DNA of 6,123 bases, from positions 1 to 6,123 of the forward strand of contig CAUABB010000093.1 of NCBI GenBank assembly GCA_958427155.1, written 5' to 3'. The translations under genes and the position numbers were made by a program. Under the pieces are notes generated by a model. It saw only the letters and a list, made by a program, of their open reading frames with translations, was not told the origin of the DNA and ran no database searches. Every line of letters starts with the position of its first letter. The first letter of the stretch is position 1. This DNA is from an uncultured Oscillospiraceae bacterium (lineage in GTDB: Bacteria; Bacillota; Clostridia; Oscillospirales; Ruminococcaceae). Positions 1-6,044 of the stretch are shown one piece after another.

Positions 1-1164
1 ACTTCTGAATCCGTAACGGAAGGACATCCGGATAAAATCTGTGATCAAATTTCTGATGCAATTCTGGATGCGTTATTGGAGCAGGACCCAATGTCCCGTG
101 TTGCATGCGAAACAACAACGACAACTGGAATCGTAAATGTAATGGGTGAAATTACCACAAAGGCCTATGTTGATATTCCCAAAATTGCTCGTAAGGTCGT
201 CCTTGATATTGGTTATGATCGTGCGAAATATGGTTTTGACGGAAATACATGTGCTGTTGTTACATCAATCGATGAACAGTCTGGCGATATTGCAATGGGT
301 GTTAACAAGGCGCTGGAAGTTCGAGATGGCTCCGAGGAAGATACCGATTCTACCGGTGCTGGTGATCAGGGAATGATGTTTGGTTACGCTTGTGACGAGA
401 CACCAGAATTGATGCCGATGCCTATTTCATTGGCTCATAAGCTTGCTCTTCGTCTGACCGAAGTCCGTAAAAATGGTACTCTTCCGTACCTTCGTCCGGA
501 CGGAAAAACACAGGTGACGGTAGAGTATATAGACGGCGTTCCTAAACGGGTAGACACGGTTGTTGTTTCTTCTCAACACAGTGACGCGGTATCTTTGGAA
601 CAGATTCGTTCCGATATCATTGAACATGTCATTCTTCCAGTTGTACCAGCAGGACTTTTGGATTCTGACACGAAATATTATGTAAATCCGACTGGTCGGT
701 TTGTTATTGGTGGACCACAGGGAGATAGCGGACTGACCGGACGGAAAATTATAGTTGATACCTATGGCGGCTATGCTCGTCACGGAGGCGGTGCTTTTTC
801 CGGTAAAGATCCGACTAAAGTTGATCGCAGTGCGGCTTATGCGGCGCGTTGGGTTGCTAAAAACGTAGTAGCTGCTGGACTTGCTAAGAAATGTGAAGTT
901 GAGCTTGCTTATGCGATTGGTGTTGCTCATCCGGTTTCTGTTATGGTGGATAGTTTTGGAACTGGGGTAGTATCGGACGAAAAACTCGCAGAAGCTGTCA
1001 CAAAGGTTTTTGACCTCCGTCCTGCTGCGATTATCCGTCAACTTGACCTGAGGAAACCGATTTATCGAAAACTTGCTGCTTATGGGCATATGGGACGAGA
1101 AGATTTGGGGGTTTCTTGGGAAAAAACTGACAAAGTAGAAGAGTTAAAAGCAGCAATTAAATAA
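1..1164 (+). CDS. metK: S-adenosylmethionine synthetase (5' partial)
   Basis: MetK makes S-adenosylmethionine from ATP and methionine, releasing phosphate and pyrophosphate; it is a cytosolic Mg2+/K+-dependent enzyme, usually a tetramer. The frame is open from base 1 and reads TSESVTEGHPDK, so the start codon lies just outside the window; from the E. coli protein (MAKHLFTSES...) roughly 6-10 residues are missing. 387 residues are visible, close to the usual 385-400. Numbered from base 1, visible motifs are GHPDK (8-12), GAGDQG (119-124), GGPQGDSGLTGRK (237-249) and the glycine-rich loop HGGGAFSGKD (261-270), all signatures of the family and intact. An internal ATG at 76 is not the start, because essential motif residues precede it. 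An intrinsic terminator follows directly, so it is transcriptionally separate from the genes downstream. Any S-box or other leader lies off the left edge. Identification is secure. Confidence 0.98.
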   Translation, partial: TSESVTEGHPDKICDQISDAILDALLEQDPMSRVACETTTTTGIVNVMGEITTKAYVDIPKIARKVVLDIGYDRAKYGFDGNTCAVVTSIDEQSGDIAMGVNKALEVRDGSEEDTDSTGAGDQGMMFGYACDETPELMPMPISLAHKLALRLTEVRKNGTLPYLRPDGKTQVTVEYIDGVPKRVDTVVVSSQHSDAVSLEQIRSDIIEHVILPVVPAGLLDSDTKYYVNPTGRFVIGGPQGDSGLTGRKIIVDTYGGYARHGGGAFSGKDPTKVDRSAAYAARWVAKNVVAAGLAKKCEVELAYAIGVAHPVSVMVDSFGTGVVSDEKLAEAVTKVFDLRPAAIIRQLDLRKPIYRKLAAYGHMGREDLGVSWEKTDKVEELKAAIK

Positions 1165-1171
1165 GGTTATG

Positions 1172-1210
1172 AACGAGGAGACTATTTTACGGTCTCCTCG
1201 TTTTATTTTT
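1172..1210 (+). terminator. Intrinsic terminator of metK
   Basis: An 11-bp perfect stem pairs 1172-1182 (AACGAGGAGAC) with 1192-1202 (GTCTCCTCGTT) around a 9-nt AT-rich loop. It is followed by a T-rich tract (TTTTATTTTT, 1201-1210) that overlaps the end of the stem. It begins 8 nt after the metK stop codon. This is a textbook Rho-independent terminator and should isolate metK from the next unit. Confidence 0.93.
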
Positions 1211-1219
1211 AGCAAGATT

Positions 1220-1247
1220 TTAAGAGTGCTATTTACCACAATAGAAT
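1220..1247 (+). promoter_or_regulatory. Weak candidate SigA promoter for the 1308 gene unit
   Basis: TTAAGA (1220-1225) and TAGAAT (1242-1247) are separated by 16 nt and resemble -35 and -10 elements (4/6 and 5/6 matches). A promoter is expected here because a strong terminator closes metK upstream. A second TAGAAT at 1272-1277 has no good -35 at normal spacing. The assignment is tentative. Confidence 0.35.
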
Positions 1248-1279
1248 AAGAACTGTTTTTCCTTTTTTACATAGAATAA
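1241..1279 (+). repeat. Short direct repeat ATAGAATAA, 30 bp apart
   Basis: The 9-mer ATAGAATAA occurs at 1241-1249 and 1271-1279, exactly 30 bp apart (about three helical turns), in the leader of the 1308 gene. The flanks are also similar (ACA before the first copy, AC before the second, an AG-rich end after both). Each copy contains a -10-like TAGAAT. It could be two tandem -10 elements, a pair of regulator half-sites, or chance in AT-rich DNA. Confidence 0.35.
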
Positions 1280-1307
1280 AGGGAGAGATGATAAAGGCGG
1301 GGTAATT

Positions 1308-1682
1308 ATGGAGTGGTTTTTTTTCTCTTCAATGACGATATCGTTTCTATTTCTCTTTTCTATTATATTTTTTTTACTTCTTCCGTTTTTTCAATTTTCT
1401 TCCGCAAAGGAAAAAAGACGAGAAATTAGTATTTTACCTGTTGGGCAGGAAAGTGAGTACTTGGAGAGGACTATAGACACGCTTCTTCGTGAGAGCCGTA
1501 AAAAGCATTCAGACGGATATTTTTATATTTTTCTGGTGAATTGTGGTGCTGATGAGGAAACAGAAAAACTATGTCTGTGTCTCTGCAGACGTTGGAAAGA
1601 TGTTGTTTTATATTATTCGCAGATAAGCATTGCTGAAAAGGCTATAAGTGAGTTGTTAATTGCAAATAACATTGAATTTTAG
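1308..1682 (+). CDS. Small single-pass membrane protein with GT-A-like stub domain, function unknown
   Basis: I do not recognise this 124-residue protein as a named family. Residues about 4-30 are almost all Phe/Leu/Ile/Ser and form one membrane segment or uncleaved signal anchor. KEKRR (34-38) follows, so by the positive-inside rule the C-terminal domain should be cytoplasmic. That domain reads REISILPVGQESEYLERTID (38-57), then FLVNCGADEETEKL (75-88). This recalls the first strand-helix-strand of family 2 glycosyltransferases (a V.ILPV....YLERTL pattern, then a V.D.GS.D.T pattern). The rest of the GT-A domain and its DXD are absent, so catalysis is unlikely. A CxCxC cluster lies at 89-93. 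The start ATG has an AAGGCGGGG ribosome binding site 6 nt upstream (1294-1302 region). The stop is 22 nt before the favoured recD2 start, so co-transcription with recD2 is likely. Two 8-T runs fall in the membrane-segment codons. The gene is probably real; its role is unknown. Confidence 0.75.
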   Translation: MEWFFFSSMTISFLFLFSIIFFLLLPFFQFSSAKEKRREISILPVGQESEYLERTIDTLLRESRKKHSDGYFYIFLVNCGADEETEKLCLCLCRRWKDVVLYYSQISIAEKAISELLIANNIEF

Positions 1683-1688
1683 TATAAT
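1660..1688 (+). promoter_or_regulatory. Candidate internal promoter for recD2-comFC
   Basis: TTGCAA (1660-1665) and TATAAT (1683-1688), spaced by 17 nt, lie in the last codons of the upstream gene and across its stop. The -10 is a perfect consensus and the -35 matches 4/6. Initiation would be expected near 1694-1697, so a transcript from here would have almost no leader before ATG 1705, but about 25 nt and a GGGAAGGG site before ATG 1720. AT-rich DNA yields such matches by chance, so the call is moderate. Confidence 0.45.
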
Positions 1689-1704
1689 AAAAGGAACAAT
1701 TAAA

Positions 1705-3924
1705 ATGGGAAGGGATTCAATGCAACAAGATTTAGAAGAACTTTGCGGCTCTGTAGAGGATATTATTTACCGTAATGCCGATACGGGTTTTGCGGTTATT
1801 GATCTTGGGGTAAAAGATGAACTTGTTTGTGTTGTCGGTCCACTTGCGACAGTAGAAGTAGGAGAAGAACTGCGGGTTATGGGCAAATATACCTCTCACC
1901 CTACTTATGGTTATCAATTTAAAGCAGAGGTATTTGATCGGCAGCTCCCAGCGACAGCAGGGGCGATTATGCGTTATCTCGCCTCTGGAGTTGTCAAAGG
2001 AATTGGCCCGGCTTTGGCAAGAAGAATTGTTGACTGTTTTGGAGATGAAACACTTGAAAAAATTGAAGAGAATCCTTCCTGCCTTTCGCAGGTAAAAGGA
2101 ATTTCTCCTAAAAAAGCGGAGATTCTTGCAGGAGAGTTTAAACATGTTTTTGGCGTACGTCGGGTTATGCTGTTTTTATCAAAATTTTCAATTTCTCCTG
2201 CTTTTTCCGTAAAAGTTTGGAAGCTTTGGGGGCCAGAAGCTATTCGTTTTATTACGGAAAACCCTTATCTTCTCTGTGGCGAAGAGGTAGGATTACCTTT
2301 TGAGACAGCAGATCAGATCGCTGAAGTCTATAAAATCGATAAAAATGATGGAAACCGTGTCAGGGCGGCTGTTTGTTATGTTCTGGTAGCGAATCTTTCC
2401 AATGGACATACCTGTCTGCCTTATAAAAAATTGGTACAGGCCTCTGTTATGTTATTGGAAATAGAACCGGAGGCTGTTTCTGCTTTTTTAGAAGAAATGG
2501 TTGCCTCTCAGAGATTGATCCTCGTTGAGCGAAACCAGCCTTATTATTATCTGCCAGAGCTTTATGTTGCGGAAACTTATATTGCTTCCCGTATTTCAGA
2601 AATGGTAGGAGAACTGGTTTTTGAACCTCAAAATGCAGATGAACTGATTGATCTTGAGGAATCCCGCCTTGGAATGGAGTATGAATCCCTTCAGCGAAAA
2701 GCAATTAGGGCTGCTCTGTGTGAAAATATTATGATTTTGACTGGAGGACCAGGTACGGGAAAAACAACCACTCTTAATGGAATGATTGATATTCTGGAGG
2801 AACAGGGAAAAGAAGTTTATCTTGCAGCGCCGACTGGCCGAGCTGCCAAAAGAATGTCTGATGTAACTGGTCGGGAAGCAAAAACTATCCACAGATTACT
2901 TGAAGTGGAATATACAACGGAGGGACGGCTAAAATTTTCCAGGAATGAATCAAATCGTTTGGAATGTGATGTTGTTGTCATTGATGAAATGTCTATGGTT
3001 GACACGCTTCTTTTTGAAGCGCTTCTCCGGGCTATGAAACCAAGTTGCAAATTGATTCTTGTTGGAGATTCCGACCAGCTTCCTTCAGTCGGTGCAGGAA
3101 ATATTTTGCGTGATTTAATCGATAGTGACTGTGTAACTATCGTTACTTTGCGAGAAATTTTTCGTCAAGCAGCGCAAAGTTTGATTGTTACAAATGCTCA
3201 CGAAATTGTCAGAGGAGAACTTCCTGATCTTAACTGTAAAGATAATGATTTTTTCTTTTTATCGCGTGAAAATGCTGTACAAGCTGCTGCTACAATCATT
3301 CAGCTTGTCAGTGAACGCCTGCCGAAAAGTTATGGATATTCCCCTACTAGAGACATACAGGTGCTTTGTCCAAGCCGTAAAGGAGAACTAGGGGTGGAAA
3401 TGCTCAATACAAGGCTTCAAGAAGTTTTAAATCCTGAGTCAAAAGAGAAAAAACAGGTTCGAGTGGGGCAGTATCTGTTTCGTGTCGGTGATAAAGTCAT
3501 GCAGGTTCGCAACAATTACGATCTTCCTTGGGTTCGAGATGACGAGAAAGGTGTGGGCGTGTATAACGGAGACATTGGGACAATTTTTGCAATTGATACA
3601 CATAACGGCTATATTATGATTGATTTTGAAGGAAGAATTGTCAGCTGTACTATAGAAATGGCAGAAGATTTAGAACTGGCATATGCTGTTACAGTTCATA
3701 AAAGTCAAGGCAGTGAGTTTAACGCTGTAATTATTCCCGTTTTGGGTGGATATGATAAACTTTATTTTCGCAATCTACTTTATACTGCGGTTACTCGTGC
3801 AAAACAGCTTTTGATTTTAGTTGGTTCTAGAAAACGTTTGGAATATATGGTAAAAAATAATCGTAAAATGCTTCGTTATACCGGATTGAAACAGTTTTTA
3901 CAGGGGCTGGTCTACATTGAATGA
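1705..3924 (+). CDS. recD2: RecD2-type ATP-dependent 5'-3' DNA helicase
   Basis: RecD2 is a stand-alone superfamily 1B helicase (YrrC in B. subtilis) that works without RecBC and takes part in DNA repair and replication-fork maintenance. The product is 739 residues, in the family's 715-800 range. Order: an N-terminal OB-like region (LEELCGSVEDIIYRN..), helix-hairpin-helix repeats (VKGIGPALARRIV near 97-109; VKGISPKKAEIL near 130-141), Walker A GGPGTGKTTT (347-356), Walker B VVIDEMSMVD (424-433, D427/E428), motif III GDSDQLPSVG (454-463), motif IV REIFRQ (483-488), then VHKSQGSEF (664-672) and YTAVTRAK (693-700) in the UvrD-like C-terminal domain. All motifs are intact. ATG 1705 was chosen for AAAGGA 9 nt upstream. 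ATG 1720, with GGGAAGGG 6 nt upstream, is also plausible and costs 5 residues. A TTG at 1660 would overlap the upstream gene and lacks support. It overlaps the comFC frame at ATGA (3921-3924). Confidence 0.96.
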   Translation: MGRDSMQQDLEELCGSVEDIIYRNADTGFAVIDLGVKDELVCVVGPLATVEVGEELRVMGKYTSHPTYGYQFKAEVFDRQLPATAGAIMRYLASGVVKGIGPALARRIVDCFGDETLEKIEENPSCLSQVKGISPKKAEILAGEFKHVFGVRRVMLFLSKFSISPAFSVKVWKLWGPEAIRFITENPYLLCGEEVGLPFETADQIAEVYKIDKNDGNRVRAAVCYVLVANLSNGHTCLPYKKLVQASVMLLEIEPEAVSAFLEEMVASQRLILVERNQPYYYLPELYVAETYIASRISEMVGELVFEPQNADELIDLEESRLGMEYESLQRKAIRAALCENIMILTGGPGTGKTTTLNGMIDILEEQGKEVYLAAPTGRAAKRMSDVTGREAKTIHRLLEVEYTTEGRLKFSRNESNRLECDVVVIDEMSMVDTLLFEALLRAMKPSCKLILVGDSDQLPSVGAGNILRDLIDSDCVTIVTLREIFRQAAQSLIVTNAHEIVRGELPDLNCKDNDFFFLSRENAVQAAATIIQLVSERLPKSYGYSPTRDIQVLCPSRKGELGVEMLNTRLQEVLNPESKEKKQVRVGQYLFRVGDKVMQVRNNYDLPWVRDDEKGVGVYNGDIGTIFAIDTHNGYIMIDFEGRIVSCTIEMAEDLELAYAVTVHKSQGSEFNAVIIPVLGGYDKLYFRNLLYTAVTRAKQLLILVGSRKRLEYMVKNNRKMLRYTGLKQFLQGLVYIE

Positions 3925-3925
3925 G

Positions 3926-3932
3926 AAGGTGG
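3926..3932 (+). promoter_or_regulatory. Ribosome binding site deciding the comFC start
   Basis: AAGGTGG lies 3 nt before ATG 3936 (6 nt from AAGG to the ATG) and overlaps the end of recD2 plus one base. The alternative ATG at 3921, which forms the ATGA overlap, has only a poor G-rich stretch (3902-3906) about 14 nt upstream. The site therefore favours 3936 and suggests translational coupling with recD2. Confidence 0.6.
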
Positions 3933-3935
3933 ACT

Positions 3936-4631
3936 ATGGATTTGAAAAAAATATTCTCTGCGTTAAAGGAAACTATTTTAGAACAATTCTTTCCTGTTAC
4001 CTGTCCATTTTGTGGAAAAGTTATCTCCTTTCGTCTGGATTCCTGCGAAGAATGCAGAAAAAATCTCAGCTTTCTGACAGATGTATGTGAACGATGCGGT
4101 AAAAGAAAATGCATATGTGACAGGCTCGTCTATTTAGATCGGGTTTTTGCTCCTTTTGTTTATGAAGGTTCTGTTGAATTTTCAATTCATCGTTTTAAAT
4201 TCCAAGGTCACCCGGAATATGCAACTGTTTTTGCCAGATATATCGTAGGATATTACGGGTTAAATCGGTTAAAAGAGGATTTTGACTGTATTGCTTTTGT
4301 ACCGATGATCCGTTCTCATCAAAGGGAGCGTGGATACAATCAGGCAGAAGAATTAGCTAAAGCGATTGGAAATTTTTCGGGATTGCCGGTTCTAAGTCAT
4401 GCTCTGATAAAAACTCGAAAGACACCGGCTCAGCATTTTCTTTCCTATGAAGAGAGGATAATCAATCTAAATGGAGCCTTTTCACCTGGAAATGATTCTT
4501 TTTCAGGGAAACGGGTTCTTCTTTGTGACGATGTTTATACAACGGGTACAACATTGAATGAATGTTCTAGAGTGCTGAAAAATAACGGAGCTGTCCAGGT
4601 AACGGGCGCTGTAATTGCGTCAGCTCAGTAA
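3936..4631 (+). CDS. comFC: ComFC/ComF family zinc-finger phosphoribosyltransferase-fold protein
   Basis: ComFC-family proteins are cytoplasmic and act in handling single-stranded DNA during natural transformation; the family is also widespread in bacteria not known to be competent. The product is 231 residues. The N-terminus carries a cysteine-rich, probably zinc-binding module: CPFC (23-26), CEEC (37-40), CERC (51-54) and CIC (59-61), eight cysteines in all. The type I phosphoribosyltransferase domain follows. It contains FVPMIRSHQRERGYNQAEEL in the middle, and its PRPP-loop signature is DDVYTTGTT (198-206). ATG 3936 is preferred for its AAGGTGG site; ATG 3921 would add MRRWT and overlap the recD2 stop. 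Tight packing implies a shared transcript with recD2. No comFA helicase lies beside it, so RecD2 is the only helicase in the neighbourhood. The family call is firm; a competence role here is inference. Confidence 0.93.
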   Translation: MDLKKIFSALKETILEQFFPVTCPFCGKVISFRLDSCEECRKNLSFLTDVCERCGKRKCICDRLVYLDRVFAPFVYEGSVEFSIHRFKFQGHPEYATVFARYIVGYYGLNRLKEDFDCIAFVPMIRSHQRERGYNQAEELAKAIGNFSGLPVLSHALIKTRKTPAQHFLSYEERIINLNGAFSPGNDSFSGKRVLLCDDVYTTGTTLNECSRVLKNNGAVQVTGAVIASAQ

Positions 4632-4634
4632 TAC

Positions 4635-4663
4635 TTGATATTTAGGAAAAAGTTTACTATAAT
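4635..4663 (+). promoter_or_regulatory. Strong SigA-type promoter for the mreB-like gene
   Basis: TTGATA (4635-4640) and TATAAT (4658-4663) are separated by exactly 17 nt, a near-perfect housekeeping promoter (11/12 matches). It begins 4 nt after the comFC stop. Expected initiation near 4669-4672 gives a leader of about 33 nt. No terminator separates comFC from this gene, so read-through may add to expression. Confidence 0.85.
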
Positions 4664-4703
4664 AGTATCATTCGTGGAATATCCTAGGAGATGAGGTGAC
4701 TCT

Positions 4704-5720
4704 ATGTCTGGACTTGATATTGGGATTGATCTTGGGACAACATCGGTTATTGTATATTTAGGAAATAAGGGAATTGTTCTTTCAGAACCTTCCGTTGTCG
4801 CGGTAGATATGCGCCGGGAGGAAGTTTTAGCTGTTGGAAAAGATGCGTTTGAAATGATTGGAAAAACGCCGAGTTATATTATAGCTGAACGACCTCTTAA
4901 AGATGGGGTTATATCCAATCATGTTTTAACAGAATATATGATACGCGAGTTTATTAAACGAATTTGTGGAACTTTGATGATTAAGCCGAGAATTTCTATC
5001 TGTATTCCTTCCTCTACGACTAAAGTAGAAGCGGATGCTGTTGTTGATGCTGCGGTAAAAGCTGGCGCACGCAAGGTTTATCTTTTAGAAGAACCGATTG
5101 CGGCAGCAATCGGGGCGGGAATCGATATTTCAAAAGCCAACGGCGTATTGATTGTTGATGTCGGTGGCGGCACAACAGATGTTGCTGTTATTTCTCTTAG
5201 TGGAATTGTATCTTCGAGATCTGTACGGTGTGCAGGACAAACCTTTGATCAGGCTATAATAGACTATGTACGTAATACTCACAAAATTTTAATCGGAGAA
5301 CGAATGGCTGAAAAAGTGAAAATAGAGGTTGCCAATGCTTATTCAGCTAATCCGGACATTACAGTCAATGTAAAAGGAAGAAATTTGTTAAAAGGATTGC
5401 CTGAGCAGCTCACGCTTTCTCAGGCGGATCTGTATCCAGTCATTCATGAGCAAGCGATGATCATCGTTGATGCGGTTAAAGAAGTTCTTGAGTCTACTCC
5501 TCCGGAGTTGGTAGGGGATATTTATACAAATGGAATTACATTAACCGGAGGAGGATCCCTTTTAGGAGGCTTGGCTGAACTTCTGAGGAGCGAAATTGGC
5601 GTTCGTGCTGTTGTGGCAGAAGATCCACTTAATTGTGTTGCAATTGGAGCAGGAAAATCTTTTAGATATTTAGATGATTTAAACCAAGGATTTTCAGATG
5701 CTATTATGCACAGTCATTAA
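4704..5720 (+). CDS. mreB: MreB/Mbl family actin-like cell-shape protein
   Basis: Bacterial actins of this family polymerise on the inner face of the membrane and position the elongation machinery for peptidoglycan synthesis. The product is 338 residues, almost the length of B. subtilis MreB. Visible actin-fold motifs: phosphate 1 DIGIDLGTTS (5-14), LEEPIAAAIGAG (128-139) with the likely catalytic glutamate at 129/130, phosphate 2 VDVGGGTTDVA (151-161), and the adenosine motif GITLTGGGSLL (277-287). A hydrophobic GTLMIKPR loop (89-96) matches the membrane-insertion loop of MreB. Phosphate 1 reads GTTSVIVY where classical MreB/Mbl has GTANTLVY, suggesting a paralogue rather than the primary MreB. 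GAGGTGA (4693-4699) is the ribosome binding site. It has its own promoter and terminator and no mreC, mreD or rodA beside it, much as mbl stands apart in B. subtilis. Which paralogue it is cannot be settled from this window. Confidence 0.92.
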   Translation: MSGLDIGIDLGTTSVIVYLGNKGIVLSEPSVVAVDMRREEVLAVGKDAFEMIGKTPSYIIAERPLKDGVISNHVLTEYMIREFIKRICGTLMIKPRISICIPSSTTKVEADAVVDAAVKAGARKVYLLEEPIAAAIGAGIDISKANGVLIVDVGGGTTDVAVISLSGIVSSRSVRCAGQTFDQAIIDYVRNTHKILIGERMAEKVKIEVANAYSANPDITVNVKGRNLLKGLPEQLTLSQADLYPVIHEQAMIIVDAVKEVLESTPPELVGDIYTNGITLTGGGSLLGGLAELLRSEIGVRAVVAEDPLNCVAIGAGKSFRYLDDLNQGFSDAIMHSH

Positions 5721-5746
5721 ATTTAGATAGTATTATTTTTGACCTT

Positions 5747-5777
5747 GCCGCTTCGTTGTTACGGAGCGGCTTTTTTT
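5747..5777 (+). terminator. Intrinsic terminator of the mreB-like gene
   Basis: GCCGCTTCG (5747-5755) pairs with CGGAGCGGC (5762-5770), 9 bp with one T-G wobble, around the loop TTGTTA. Seven T residues (5771-5777) follow. It lies 26 nt after the stop codon and separates the mreB-like gene from the spore-coat pair. Confidence 0.93.
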
Positions 5778-5779
5778 GT

Positions 5780-5809
5780 GTATACCAGCTAAAGTTCGTT
5801 TCATACTAA
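5780..5809 (+). promoter_or_regulatory. Candidate mother-cell sporulation (SigE-like) promoter
   Basis: GTATACC (5780-5786) and CATACTAA (5802-5809), 15 nt apart, resemble the SigE pattern (ATA-rich -35, CATACA-T -10). The 9-base SigK -10 (CATANNNTA) fits less well at its last positions. No good SigA promoter is visible between the terminator at 5777 and the gene at 5841. Downstream genes look like spore coat genes, which are normally under SigE/SigK. The match is partial, so confidence is moderate. Confidence 0.5.
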
Positions 5810-5840
5810 AAAGGAATCTAGTTAAAGGGAGGACAATTTT

Positions 5841-6026
5841 ATGCCAAACCTTACGTCGAAGGAATTAGAAGTAATTGAAGAACAGCTTTCTGTGGAACGG
5901 ACGATGATGAAAAAATTTAAAATGTATTCAGAAATCTGTTCGGACCCTCAGTTGAAACAAAAATGCGAGCAGATTGCTGCAATGCATCAGGCGCATCTAA
6001 CCACACTGTCTGATCAGCTTGGATAA
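5841..6026 (+). CDS. Small helical protein, probable spore-coat-associated
   Basis: A 61-residue, highly charged, probably all-helical protein without signal peptide or membrane segment. Helix one runs about 5-32 (SKELEVIEEQLSVERTMMKK...) and helix two about 36-58 (PQLKQKCEQIAAMHQAHL...), joined at CSDP (33-36), giving a helical hairpin. Glu19, Glu31 and the HxxH pair at 49/52 recall half of a ferritin-like bundle, the shape also used by CotF-type coat proteins. The strong ribosome binding site AAAGGGAGG (5824-5832) lies 8 nt before the ATG. The gene is 18 nt upstream of a CotF-like gene and behind a possible SigE promoter, so a role in the spore coat or outer mother-cell layers is inferred from context. 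It could instead be a partner or chaperone of the downstream coat protein. Two cysteines (33, 42) might allow cross-linking. Confidence 0.8.
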   Translation: MPNLTSKELEVIEEQLSVERTMMKKFKMYSEICSDPQLKQKCEQIAAMHQAHLTTLSDQLG

Positions 6027-6044
6027 ATAGGAGATGACTTTAAA

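Noticed and set aside
146..376. A 76-codon plus-strand frame inside metK
   Set aside because: It is an out-of-frame shadow of conserved metK sequence with no supporting signals.
427..1089. A 220-codon open frame on the minus strand opposite metK
   Set aside because: It lies wholly inside a secure metK reading frame, has no ribosome binding site or recognisable domain, and has a low-complexity Ser/Arg/Asn-rich composition typical of antisense shadows.
1288..1305. A five-codon upstream reading frame (ATG ATA AAG GCG GGG TAA) before the 1308 gene
   Set aside because: Its codons coincide with the ribosome binding site of the real gene and its own upstream purines are only moderate; probably chance.
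1165..1307. A possible riboswitch or small RNA in the gap after metK
   Set aside because: Beyond the terminator hairpin the gap is AT-rich with no further stable stems or S-box-like conserved blocks; a SAM riboswitch would be expected upstream of metK, outside the window.
1660..1704. A TTG start giving recD2 a 15-residue N-terminal extension
   Set aside because: It would overlap the upstream gene by 23 bases, lacks a good ribosome binding site, and the added residues do not resemble the start of RecD2 proteins.
1732..2145. A 137-codon minus-strand frame opposite recD2, with others at 2447-2704, 2596-2892 and 2817-3050
   Set aside because: All overlap motif-bearing recD2 codons and show no domain or translation signal.
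3827..4114. A 95-codon minus-strand frame across the recD2/comFC junction
   Set aside because: It is antisense to two well-supported genes and has no recognisable features.
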